From contig DMSQ01000102.1 in the NCBI GenBank assembly GCA_003457135.1, positions 28,042 through 70,421 of the forward strand: 42,380 nt of DNA, read 5' to 3'. This document shows, in pieces, positions 8,610 through 14,773 of the stretch. Made by a program: the position numbers and the translations under genes. The stretch's first letter is position 1; each line of letters begins with the position of its first letter. The notes beneath the pieces were generated by a model. The model worked only from the letters and a program-made list of their open reading frames with translations. It had not been told where the DNA came from and did not search any database. This DNA comes from Prolixibacteraceae bacterium (GTDB taxonomy: Bacteria > Bacteroidota > Bacteroidia > Bacteroidales > Prolixibacteraceae).

Positions 8610-9143
8610 ATGAAATTTAACGAAATCATAAAACGAAATTCCTGGCTTAGCGTTGAACAAGTGTTTTTACAACTTTATCCGAAAGAAAAGAAGAACATTT
8701 CAGGATATGAGATAGTTTTCAATGATTTGAAGTTATTAAATCCAACGGATACTGATGTTTCGATCGTTGTCAGCAATGAAAAGGATGATTTCGACAATGA
8801 AGAATATGTGCATGTTTGCGGTTATAATAATCATCCACAGAATAATTCTGATAACCTGACCAATTCATTGGCGCTCGAATTTACCAGTTGGGATCAATGG
8901 CTTGGAATGGATTTAGATGAAAGATCAGTAAAAGACTTTACCGAATTGGAACTGATTTCTCATTGCTTGTACGAGATGACTTTTTTTGGATTTGATCAGG
9001 AAAAAATTCAGAAAGAGATGGACGAGATCGAAAAAGAGGCTGACGAAATAAAGAATATGACCGAAGAGGAAAGGAAGACTAAATTAAAATCATGGGACGA
9101 TTTGAAAAAGGAATTGGATATGGAGGATGAGAACGAAGAATAA
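8610..9143 (+). CDS. DUF6557 family-like protein (Bacteroidetes)
   Basis: 177 residues, soluble, no signal peptide. The start MKFNEIIKRNSWLSVEQVFLQLYP, the middle NSLALEFTSWDQWLGMDLDE and the hydrophobic patch ELISHCLYEMTFFGF match my memory of DUF6557, a family of unknown function. The tail (about 140-177) is a highly charged Glu/Lys helix. The ATG at 8610 is preferred; an in-frame TTG at 8583 lies inside the family A repeat. The gene ends exactly where a KilA-N fragment begins, and the next gene is in the same reading frame beyond this TAA, so the 3' end may have been altered by the insertion. Confidence 0.7.
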   Translation: MKFNEIIKRNSWLSVEQVFLQLYPKEKKNISGYEIVFNDLKLLNPTDTDVSIVVSNEKDDFDNEEYVHVCGYNNHPQNNSDNLTNSLALEFTSWDQWLGMDLDERSVKDFTELELISHCLYEMTFFGFDQEKIQKEMDEIEKEADEIKNMTEEERKTKLKSWDDLKKELDMEDENEE

Positions 9144-9341
9144 TGGCGCACCGAAAACCCGGATGCCGAAGGTAATATCCGCGATCAGGCAACAATCGAA
9201 CAACTGGTGGCACTTTCGAATATGGAAAGTATTAATGCAGTGCTGATTCACCAAAGTTTGCCGCAACACGAACGCTCGTTCCAACTCAACCAAATTGCCA
9301 TTACCCAAATGCGTTCGTTACTTGGGTATAAAAACCTGAAG
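9144..9341 (+). pseudogene. Remnant of a KilA-N protein gene (3' part), first copy
   Basis: The 198 nt from 9144 align without gaps to 10589-10786, inside the intact KilA-N gene, with scattered substitutions. The encoded residues (WRTENPDAEGNIRDQATIEQ and following) match the KilA-N C-terminal region. The match starts right after the DUF6557 stop codon and breaks off where the ORF6N sequence begins (about 9342). It is a recombination or replacement scar; its last part is translated as the N-terminus of the following chimera. Confidence 0.8.
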
Positions 9342-9800
9342 AGCGGCAATCGGGTCATGCTCGATTTTGATCTGGCCGAAATGTATGAAGTAGAAACAAG
9401 AGCTTTGAATCAAGCTGTTAAAAGGAATATTACACGATTTCCTCCTGATTTTATATTTCAACTCACCGGTTTAGAGTTCGAAAACTTGATATCACAATTT
9501 GTGACATCAAGTTGGGGTGGTGTGCGGAAACTTCCTTTTGCTTTTACAGAACATGGTGTTACCATGTTGGCAAGTGTATTGCGTAGCGACCAAGCTATTG
9601 CAATTAATATACAAATTGTGCGGGCATTTATTGCACTTCGGCAGTACGCTTTGGGTTATGCCGAAATCAACCAAAAGCTTGAAAAATTTATGCTTGAAAC
9701 CAATATGCAATTCAGCGATATTTACCAGGCGCTAACTGAGATGGCAGACAAAACACAAAATGAAAAACCAAGAAAATCCATTGGATACCTTAAAAAATGA
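9207..9800 (+). CDS. ORF6N domain protein with a KilA-N-derived N-terminus (chimera)
   Basis: ORF6N is a phage antirepressor-type DNA-binding domain. Residues 1-45 of this frame are the tail of a KilA-N protein (LSNMESINAVLIHQSLPQ...). The ORF6N domain starts at GNRVMLDFDLAEMYEVETRA (about residue 47) and runs through RNITRFPPDFIFQLT and KLPFAFTEHGVTMLASVLRS to about 150, followed by a helical tail with basic end KPRKSIGYLKK. The usual ORF6N first ~20 residues are missing. The start is uncertain: GTG 9207, ATG 9222 or ATG 9357 (just before LDFDLAEMY). The domain itself looks intact, so the protein could still work. Confidence 0.75.
   Translation: MALSNMESINAVLIHQSLPQHERSFQLNQIAITQMRSLLGYKNLKSGNRVMLDFDLAEMYEVETRALNQAVKRNITRFPPDFIFQLTGLEFENLISQFVTSSWGGVRKLPFAFTEHGVTMLASVLRSDQAIAINIQIVRAFIALRQYALGYAEINQKLEKFMLETNMQFSDIYQALTEMADKTQNEKPRKSIGYLKK
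9483..9513. repeat. 31-nt near-perfect palindrome inside the ORF6N gene
   Basis: AACTTGAT-A-TCACAAT on the left faces its reverse complement on the right: 14 of 15 pairs match around a central T, and the single mismatch is at 9491/9505. It encodes the segment NLISQFVTSSW of the DNA-binding domain. See the matching palindromes at 10171-10202 and 11213-11263. Confidence 0.85.
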
Positions 9801-9892
9801 TTCCCAAAAAGTGGTGGAATGAGGCATTGAAAACCGGGCACCTGCCGAGTTTTGAGATGTTGTTATTATCAAGATTGAGAAAGAAAAATTGA
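9797..9892 (+). CDS. Small ORF overlapping the ORF6N stop (31 codons, doubtful)
   Basis: The ATG overlaps the ORF6N stop by 4 nt (ATGA). It encodes MIPKKWWNEALKTGHLPSFE then a Leu/Arg/Lys-rich end. I do not recognise it. It could be a real coupled small protein or the end of an unrelated gene trapped at the junction. The overlap is suggestive but the length gives little support. Confidence 0.3.
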   Translation: MIPKKWWNEALKTGHLPSFEMLLLSRLRKKN

Positions 9893-9900
9893 TTTTCACT

Positions 9901-9933
9901 GATTTTTATACTGCAAAGCTTCGTAGCTTTATA
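9901..9933 (+). promoter_or_regulatory. Shared upstream element before the KilA-N gene
   Basis: GATTTTTATACTGCAAAGCT continuing to CTTTATA. It is clearly related to 10969-11001, which sits at the same distance upstream of dinD. It contains the small inverted repeat AAAGCT-TCGT-AGCTTT and a TAGCTTTA box resembling the TAnnTTTG -7 element. A shared promoter/operator for the two antirepressor-type genes is likely. Confidence 0.45.
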
Positions 9934-9967
9934 ACAATAAACAAAAAAAACCAATCACCTTAAATTT

Positions 9968-10798
9968 ATGAATCAAAAAATTAAAGTAATTACGGTTCAA
10001 AACATTGAAATTTCAATTGTAACCTCAAAGGAGAATGACTTTATATGCATTACTGATATTGCTAAATCAAAAATTGGTGAATCAAGAGCAGCCGATATAA
10101 TTAAAAACTGGATTAGAAACCGATCTACTCTTGAATTTTTGGGGACATGGGAACAAATGTATAATCCCGTTTTTAAAGTGGTCGAATTCGACCACTTTAA
10201 AATGCAAGCTGGATTGCCAAGTTTTGTATTAAGTCCCGGACAATGGGTTGAAAAGACCAATGCAAAAGGAATTTATGTGAAATTAGGAAAGTATGGTGGA
10301 ACGTATGCACATAAAGATATTGCGTTTGAATTTTGTTCAGCAGTTAGTCCGGTTTTCAAGTTGTTTCTGATCAAAGAATTTCAACGCCTTAAAGCTGACG
10401 AGAACGACCGCCTGAAGCTGGAATGGAACTTCCAACGCACATTGGCAAAAGTCAACTATCACATTCATACTGACGCTATCAAAGAAAACCTCATTCCGGC
10501 TGAATTAACCAAGTTTCAAATCAGCTTTGTATATGCGAATGAAGCCGATATGCTGAATGTGGCGCTATTTGGTAAAACCGCGCAGGAATGGCGCACAGAA
10601 AATCCGGAAGCCGAAGGCAATATCCGTGACCAGGCAACCATCGAACAACTGGTAGTGCTCTCGAATATGGAAAGCATCAATGCAGTGCTGATCAACCAAA
10701 GTTTGCCACAAAACGAACGATTGTTCCAACTCAACCAAATTGCCATAACCCAAATGAGATCGTTATTAGGGTATAAAAGCCTGAAGAAGTTGAAATGA
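9968..10798 (+). CDS. KilA-N domain-containing protein
   Basis: KilA-N is a phage/viral DNA-binding domain. The 276 residues show KENDFICITDIAKSKIGESR (about 20-40), then NWIRNRSTLEFLGTWEQMYNP, SFVLSPGQWVEKTNAKGIYV, and the family hallmark GKYGGTYAHKDIAFEFCS with FKLFLIKEFQRLK (about 108-142). The C-terminal part (145-276) is the standard helical extension of the Bacteroidetes group. It has no apparent damage and is the intact relative of the fragments at 9144-9341 and 11904-11978. A terminator follows. It is preceded by the element at 9901-9933. The role is unknown; no prophage structural genes are nearby. Confidence 0.88.
   Translation: MNQKIKVITVQNIEISIVTSKENDFICITDIAKSKIGESRAADIIKNWIRNRSTLEFLGTWEQMYNPVFKVVEFDHFKMQAGLPSFVLSPGQWVEKTNAKGIYVKLGKYGGTYAHKDIAFEFCSAVSPVFKLFLIKEFQRLKADENDRLKLEWNFQRTLAKVNYHIHTDAIKENLIPAELTKFQISFVYANEADMLNVALFGKTAQEWRTENPEAEGNIRDQATIEQLVVLSNMESINAVLINQSLPQNERLFQLNQIAITQMRSLLGYKSLKKLK
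10171..10202. repeat. 32-bp perfect palindrome inside the KilA-N gene
   Basis: The left half is TTTTAAAGTGGTCGAA and the right half is its exact reverse complement, with no spacer: 16 of 16 pairs. It encodes FKVVEFDHFK in the KilA-N domain. A perfect 32-bp palindrome within coding sequence is very unlikely by chance in a window of this size. Confidence 0.95.
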
Positions 10799-10815
10799 TT
10801 AAACCATCCTTGTGA

Positions 10816-10851
10816 AAGGATTCCATCTTTCAAAAAAGAGATGGAATCCTT
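10816..10851 (+). terminator. Hairpin after the KilA-N gene
   Basis: A 13-bp stem AAGGATTCCATCT / AGATGGAATCCTT with a 10-nt loop, 18 nt after the stop codon. The T-tract is weak, so termination efficiency is uncertain. Nearly the same hairpin follows the KilA-N tail remnant at 11999-12029. Confidence 0.6.
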
Positions 10852-10968
10852 CGTAGCCACTCAAAAAACAAGCTTCGAAAATGGTTGAAGGAAGGATCAA
10901 AAGCGGAGTCCAGCCTCTTTTGTATTTGATAATTCGCTTGTTTCTCAAAAGAAAAATAAACAATCGGT

Positions 10969-11001
10969 GATTTTCATATTGGAAAGCTTCATAACTTTAT
11001 G
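10969..11001 (+). promoter_or_regulatory. Shared upstream element before dinD
   Basis: GATTTTCATATTGGAAAGCT continuing to ACTTTATG. It matches 9901-9933 at about 26 of 33 positions. The core AAAGCTTCATAACTTT keeps most of the inverted repeat seen upstream of the KilA-N gene and contains TAACTTTA, a near -7 box. It lies 33 nt before the ATG. Confidence 0.45.
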
Positions 11002-11034
11002 GGAATAAATTTAAATGTCTAAATAATCCTTGCC

Positions 11035-11904
11035 ATGACTAACAAATTATCAAAACAATCATTAAGCATTTTTGAACAAATTAAACAAACTGACGCTAAC
11101 AAAAATGAATTTTGGGGAGCTCGTCAACTTGCTAAGACATTAGAATACACTGATTTTAGGAATTTCCTCTCAGTAATTGCAAAAGCTAAAGAAGCTTGTA
11201 AAAATAGTGGACAGCCAATCAAAAACCATCTCGTTGATTTCAACGAGATGGTACCGATTGGCTCAGGTGCATATCGCGAAATGGAAAGTGTCAAACTCTC
11301 ACGCTATGCCTGTTACCTGATTGTGCAAAATGCCGATCCCTCAAAAGAAGTTGTAGCCATTGGTCAGACTTATTTTGCTGTTCAAACCCGTTTGCAGGAA
11401 ATTCAACAAATGGACGAATATAACATCCTGAACACAGAAGATGAAAAACGTCTTTTCCTACGCGATGAAATGGCTAAGCACAACTCTCAGTTAGCAGCTG
11501 CCGCCAAGGTTGCCGGAGTAATAGAACCAATTGACTATGCCATTTTTCAAAACCATGGCTATATGGGCTTGTATGGAGGACTTGATGCCAAAGGAATACA
11601 CCAGAAGAAAGGCTTGAAGAAAAGCGAACAAATACTTGACCACATGGGAAGTACCGAACTTGCAGCCAATCTGTTTCGTGCCACACAAACTGAAGAGAAA
11701 CTGCATCGGGAAAATATCAAAGGCAAACAAAAGGCTAACCAAACTCATTTTGAAGTCGGCAAAAAAGTTCGCAAAACTATTGCAGAGTTAGGAGGAACCA
11801 TGCCTGAAAATCTACCGGTAGCCGATAGCATTAAAAAACTTGAAAAGGGCAAACAGCCTCAGCAATTAAAAGGGAAAGATAATTCCATAGGAAATAAATT
11901 TTAA
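11035..11904 (+). CDS. dinD: DNA damage-inducible protein D (DinD family, BRO-like)
   Basis: E. coli DinD is an SOS-regulated protein that inhibits RecA-mediated strand exchange. The 289 residues show the N-terminal BRO/antirepressor-like fold (FWGARQLAKTLEYTDFRNFLSVIAKA, about 20-50), the family block LSRYACYLIVQNADPSKEVVAIGQTYFAVQTR (about 87-118), the acidic segment EDEKRLFLRDEMAKHN, and the C-terminal block AIFQNHGYMGLYGGL..LGSTELAANLFRATQTEEKL (with a HMGS variant). The C-terminal Lys-rich tail is usual. The stop TAA overlaps the ATG of a KilA-N tail remnant. An inverted repeat lies inside the coding region at 11213-11263. No LexA-type box was identified upstream. Confidence 0.88.
   Translation: MTNKLSKQSLSIFEQIKQTDANKNEFWGARQLAKTLEYTDFRNFLSVIAKAKEACKNSGQPIKNHLVDFNEMVPIGSGAYREMESVKLSRYACYLIVQNADPSKEVVAIGQTYFAVQTRLQEIQQMDEYNILNTEDEKRLFLRDEMAKHNSQLAAAAKVAGVIEPIDYAIFQNHGYMGLYGGLDAKGIHQKKGLKKSEQILDHMGSTELAANLFRATQTEEKLHRENIKGKQKANQTHFEVGKKVRKTIAELGGTMPENLPVADSIKKLEKGKQPQQLKGKDNSIGNKF
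11213..11263. repeat. Nested inverted repeat inside dinD
   Basis: The core at 11225-11252 is a 13-bp stem, ACCATCTCGTTGA and its exact complement, with a 2-nt TT centre. An outer 8-bp stem AGCCAATC / GATTGGCT continues beyond a small asymmetric bulge (AAAA versus ACC). It encodes the region around HLVDFNEMVPIGSG, between the BRO-like domain and the conserved RYACYLI block. Confidence 0.9.
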
Positions 11905-11978
11905 TGCAACTCAACCAAATTGCCATTACCCAAATGAGATCGTCAATTGGATATAAAAGCCTGAAGAAGTTGAAATAA
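11904..11978 (+). pseudogene. Remnant of a KilA-N protein gene (last 24 codons), second copy
   Basis: MQLNQIAITQMRSSIGYKSL then KKLK and TAA, nearly identical to the last residues of the intact KilA-N protein. Its ATG overlaps the dinD stop (TAATG). The match to the KilA-N gene continues beyond the stop into the noncoding 3' flank (to about 12060 versus 10881), so a block of about 155 nt of gene end plus terminator is duplicated. It could be translated by coupling, but it is best seen as a recombination scar. Confidence 0.75.
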
Positions 11979-11998
11979 TTAAACTATCCTTGTGATAG

Positions 11999-12029
11999 GG
12001 ATTCCATCTTTCAAAAAGAGATGGAATCC
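11999..12029 (+). terminator. Duplicate hairpin after the dinD / KilA-N tail remnant
   Basis: An 11-bp stem GGATTCCATCT / AGATGGAATCC with a 9-nt loop. It is a copy of the hairpin at 10816-10851 carried by the duplicated 3' flank and would terminate dinD transcripts. Confidence 0.55.
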
Positions 12030-12105
12030 TTCGGAACCACTGAAAAAACAAGCTTCAAAAGAACGACTTAACAGCAATAAGATTAAAAATTAATCATTGT
12101 AACGC

Positions 12106-12558
12106 ATGAATAACTGTTTTGAATGTAATAAATTAATAACAAGACGAGTAATTGGAATTTCGATTGAAAATTATGGCATTCCACTGTGTTTGGAACATCA
12201 AAAATGGATTGAACAAATGAGTTTTCAAACAACTTTTGAAACAATAAGATTATACTTTGCCTTAAAGAAAAGAGGGATTCCTGCAGAATTAGAGAAATTT
12301 GATGGGTTCAAACATATTGATATTGCAATACCCGAAGCAAAAGTGAATATTGAAGTTGACGGTGGACACCATAATTTCAATACACAACAAGCATTTGCTG
12401 ATCTGAAAAGGACTTACCATTCATTTCTTAGGGGATATCTAACTTTTAGAATACCAAATTCTTTAGTACACGATGATCAAATTTTAGAAGAAACAGCTGA
12501 TTATTTAGTTAGGATGCTCAATGAAAATTTGAAAAAACAATACGTGAGAAGATATTAA
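12106..12558 (+). CDS. Zinc-finger plus DUF559-like PD-(D/E)xK nuclease
   Basis: 150 residues. Residues 4-31 hold a probable zinc site (C4-x2-C7 ... C28-x2-H31). The rest resembles the DUF559/Vsr-like endonuclease fold: a core D72 in KHIDIAIPE and the E83-V-D85 strand in KVNIEVDGGHH, then a Lys/Arg helix LKRTYHSFLRGYLTFRIPNSL. It is typical of small accessory nucleases linked to DNA defence or repair, but the substrate is unknown. It precedes the HNH gene by 23 nt on the same strand and is probably co-transcribed. The codon usage is AT-richer than that of flanking housekeeping genes, which fits transfer. Confidence 0.7.
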   Translation: MNNCFECNKLITRRVIGISIENYGIPLCLEHQKWIEQMSFQTTFETIRLYFALKKRGIPAELEKFDGFKHIDIAIPEAKVNIEVDGGHHNFNTQQAFADLKRTYHSFLRGYLTFRIPNSLVHDDQILEETADYLVRMLNENLKKQYVRRY

Positions 12559-12581
12559 GAATTACCAAATATAAATAAGCC

Positions 12582-13521
12582 ATGTCTACACTTCTCCTCC
12601 AACTCACTTCCCTCCGCCGCGCCCCAACCAAATATGGTCTGGCACCACATAAACCCATCCTTCTACTGGCAGTGATTAATGGTTTTGAAAAGGGATATTT
12701 GTGGGGTAAAGAAGTGCCAATTAGCGAGGAGTTACTGACCAGTTTTCACGATTACTGGAAATTGCTGGTTAATACGCCACATGATGCGAATTTTTCATTA
12801 CCGTTTTACCATTTAAGTTCTGAGCCTTCCGGCATCTGGCAGTTAAAGTGTTTGCCGGGAAAAACGGTTCCGATTACCAAAAGCAATTCAATTAAAAGTT
12901 TCAGGGCTTTACGCGAAACAGTTGAGTATGCCCTATTATCAGAAGAATTTGCACAAGCTTTGCAAAATCCGGTTTCACGAAACGAAATCAAAGCAGCTCT
13001 ATTGGAGCGTTACTTTCCGGTTAAAGCATTACTGATCACAAAAACTCCGGTTTTATATTCCGAAGCGGTCAAAAAAGATATCCTATACGATCCGGCTGAG
13101 AATTATGCCCGAAAAGTAATCCGGCAATTTGAACAAATGAATCAGGAAGAACGAGAGGAAGAACTGATACTTCGCAGCCATATTTTCAAAAAAGCTGTAC
13201 TAGAAATATACGATGGCCGTTGTACCATTTCAGGGATGAAAATAGAATTCGGAAGAAATGTTTCCATGGTTGATGCCTGTCATATTGTTCCTTTTGTACA
13301 ATCTTATGACGATACGATTACCAACGGCCTGGCCCTTTCTTTCCACCCTTCACCGTGCCTTCGATCGTGGCCTGGTTTCGGTTTCCGACAATTACCCTAT
13401 TCTGGTTCATCCCCGCCTCACCGTTCATTTCCCGGAGGTGGGTATCCGGCAATTCGAACAACAACAACTTAATCTTCCTAGCGATTCGCGGTTTTATCCT
13501 TCGCCGGAGAAATTCGCTTAG
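12582..13521 (+). pseudogene. HNH endonuclease with N-terminal sulfur-binding-like domain, broken by a frameshift
   Basis: The N-terminus (RAPTKYGLAPHKPILLLAVINGFEKG ... FSLPFYHLSSEPSGIWQL) resembles the DNA-phosphorothioate-binding domain of ScoMcrA-type type IV restriction enzymes. The C-terminus is an HNH nuclease (ACHIVPF ... NGLAL ... LHRAFDRGLVSV). The frame running from 12582 leaves the HNH domain after NGLALS and would end at 13472 with an unrelated tail. The genuine continuation STLHRAFDRGLVSVSDNYPI to PSPEKFA lies in the next frame, ending at TAG 13521. One extra base in CTTTCTTTCC (13335-13344) explains it; the restored protein would be about 312 residues. Sequencing error is possible. 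The sulfur-binding assignment is an inference. Confidence 0.72.
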
Positions 13522-13564
13522 CACCTGAGCCGGTTTGCATTTCAGGAATAAACCTTTCTGGAAC

Positions 13565-13599
13565 TACTGACGGGGTGACTCGAAGTCACCCCGTCAGTA
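13565..13599. repeat. Perfect 16-bp-stem palindrome (family E, copy 1)
   Basis: Stem TACTGACGGGGTGACT with its exact complement around a CGA loop, 43 nt after the HNH frame. It may terminate the island's last transcript, although no T-tract follows. It has the same overall form (33-35 nt, ACTgA... start, 3-5 nt loop, GACT/AGTC at the tip) as 13723-13755 and 30344-30376. Confidence 0.8.
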
Positions 13600-13632
13600 A
13601 ATAAAGGCAGCAGATTGCATTCTTGGCCTGAT

Positions 13633-13652
13633 TCGCATATCGCGATATGCGA
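13633..13652. repeat. 20-bp perfect palindrome
   Basis: TCGCATATCGCGATATGCGA is completely self-complementary with no spacer, followed at once by a second small inverted repeat ATAATT-CAC-AATTAT (13652-13666). It sits in the 306-nt gap between the HNH pseudogene and the DUF2795 gene, which otherwise holds only the two family E hairpins and a terminator. It could be a protein-binding or recombination site; there is no direct evidence. Confidence 0.8.
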
Positions 13653-13722
13653 TAATTCACAATTATTATTTGTATATCAATACTTTGTCATCCGTTGGCG
13701 GTGGATGATCGTTAACCGGGCA

Positions 13723-13755
13723 ACTGATCCGATGACCCCTAGTCATCGGATCAGT
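13723..13755. repeat. Perfect 14-bp-stem palindrome (family E, copy 2)
   Basis: Stem ACTGATCCGATGAC / GTCATCGGATCAGT with loop CCCTA. The inner stem CCGATGAC / GTCATCGG is identical to that of the hairpin at 30344-30376, 17 kb away. Confidence 0.8.
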
Positions 13756-13781
13756 GTGCCTGGTACAAACCATTATTAAAC

Positions 13782-13807
13782 AAAAACGCAAGGCTTTCGA
13801 CCTTGCG
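13782..13807 (-). terminator. Rho-independent terminator of the DUF2795 gene
   Basis: On the minus strand: stem CGCAAGG / CCTTGCG with a TCGAAAG loop, followed by TTTTTGTTT. It lies 20 nt after the DUF2795 stop. Confidence 0.8.
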
Positions 13808-13827
13808 CTTCTGTATGTTAACGGGAA

Positions 13828-14049
13828 TTAATACTCGTCTTCATTAAAAAAGAAATCATCTTTGCTGGGGTAATCGGGCCAGATATCTTCAATACTCTCA
13901 TAAATCTCTCCTTCGTCTTCAATCTCCTGCAAATTTTCAATCACTTCGAGAGGAGCGCCGCTGCGGATTGCAAAGTCAATTAATTCGTCTTTGCTTGCTG
14001 GCCAGGGAGCATCTTCCAATTTAGAGGCTAGTTCAAGTGTCCAGTACAT
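13828..14049 (-). CDS. DUF2795 family protein
   Basis: 73 residues: MYWTLELASKLEDAPWPASK, then DELIDFAIRSGAPLEVIENLQEI and a very acidic end with SIEDIWPDYPSKDDFFFNEDEY. DUF2795 proteins are small, soluble and strongly conserved across Bacteroidetes, with no known biochemical role. The gene is monocistronic with its own terminator and is probably well expressed. It marks the return from the accessory island to core genes. Confidence 0.9.
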   Translation of the reverse strand: MYWTLELASKLEDAPWPASKDELIDFAIRSGAPLEVIENLQEIEDEGEIYESIEDIWPDYPSKDDFFFNEDEY

Positions 14050-14138
14050 ATCTTTTAGAAATTATGAGGTTGTTACTCGTTTTTTTTAAACTTCTGCGAA
14101 TATAACAAAAAATCGGTTTCTGCAAACAATTCAAAAAT

Positions 14139-14696
14139 TTATTCACCAGGCTCCTGAGACCATAGTATTTCCGGCGCTTTCTGGTCCTTCGTCACCTTTC
14201 GTGACAGTACGAACAGGTAGTCTGAAAGGCGGTTCATGTACCTGACCAGATCCGGATCAACTTCTGTTTTTTCCGATAATTCCACAATATGGCGTTCGGC
14301 ACGTCGGCATACCGTGCGGGCTACATGGCAAAACGAAGATGCCTGACATCCTCCGGGTAAAATGAAATTCCGGAGATCGGGGAGAACATCGTTCATCAGG
14401 TCCATCTCCTTTTCGAGCAATTCAATATCTGTTTTGCCGACAGGCATTTGTTTTTTTATTAAGGTAATGGAATCGTCGCTTGCCAGATTGGCCCCGATGA
14501 TAAACAGTTTATGTTGAATTTTTTCAAGTACCGAATCGGCATGTGCATCGGTTTGTAACGAGCGCACCACCCCAATAAAAGAGTTCAGTTCGTCAACCGT
14601 TCCATAAGCTTCGAGCCGGATGTCGTGTTTTTTTACACGCGAACCACCAATTAATCCGGTAGTTCCGTCATCGCCGGTGCGGGTATAAATTTTCAT
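14139..14696 (-). CDS. Cob(I)alamin adenosyltransferase, PduO/MMAB type
   Basis: Transfers the adenosyl group of ATP to cob(I)alamin, making coenzyme B12. The start MKIYTRTGDDGTTGLIGGSR is the ATP-binding signature (TRTGDxGTT), followed by LEAYGTVDELNSFIG and the C-terminal block FILPGGCQASSFCHVARTVCRRAER and LNRLSDYLFVLSRKVT (here MNRLSDYLF). At 185 residues it is normal. The ATG at 14696 is chosen because the 24 codons before it in the open frame come from the family B word repeat and are absent from the family. It lies downstream of the ABC ATPase on the same strand. Confidence 0.93.
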   Translation of the reverse strand: MKIYTRTGDDGTTGLIGGSRVKKHDIRLEAYGTVDELNSFIGVVRSLQTDAHADSVLEKIQHKLFIIGANLASDDSITLIKKQMPVGKTDIELLEKEMDLMNDVLPDLRNFILPGGCQASSFCHVARTVCRRAERHIVELSEKTEVDPDLVRYMNRLSDYLFVLSRKVTKDQKAPEILWSQEPGE

Positions 14697-14709
14697 GGTT
14701 ATATTGATT

Positions 14710-14766
14710 CGGGTTACGGGATACGGGTTGCGTGTTTTACGAAACTCGTATCCCGCAACTCGCAAC
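14710..14766. repeat. Word repeat, family B, inverted array
   Basis: The left arm CGGGTTACGGGATACGGGTT (14710-14732) faces, after a short TGTTTTA spacer, a right arm (14740-14766) whose reverse complement begins GTTGCGAGTTGCGGGATACG. The arms are built from the same words and could fold into an imperfect hairpin. It fills the gap between the ABC ATPase and the adenosyltransferase gene. Confidence 0.8.
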
Positions 14767-14773
14767 AAATTTG

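Noticed and set aside
8279..13827. Prophage
   Set aside because: Antirepressor-type genes are present, but no integrase, capsid, tail, terminase or lysis gene, and no attachment repeats were seen.
14697..14768. Longer adenosyltransferase start
   Set aside because: The added codons come from the family B word repeat and the protein family begins at MKIYTRTGD.
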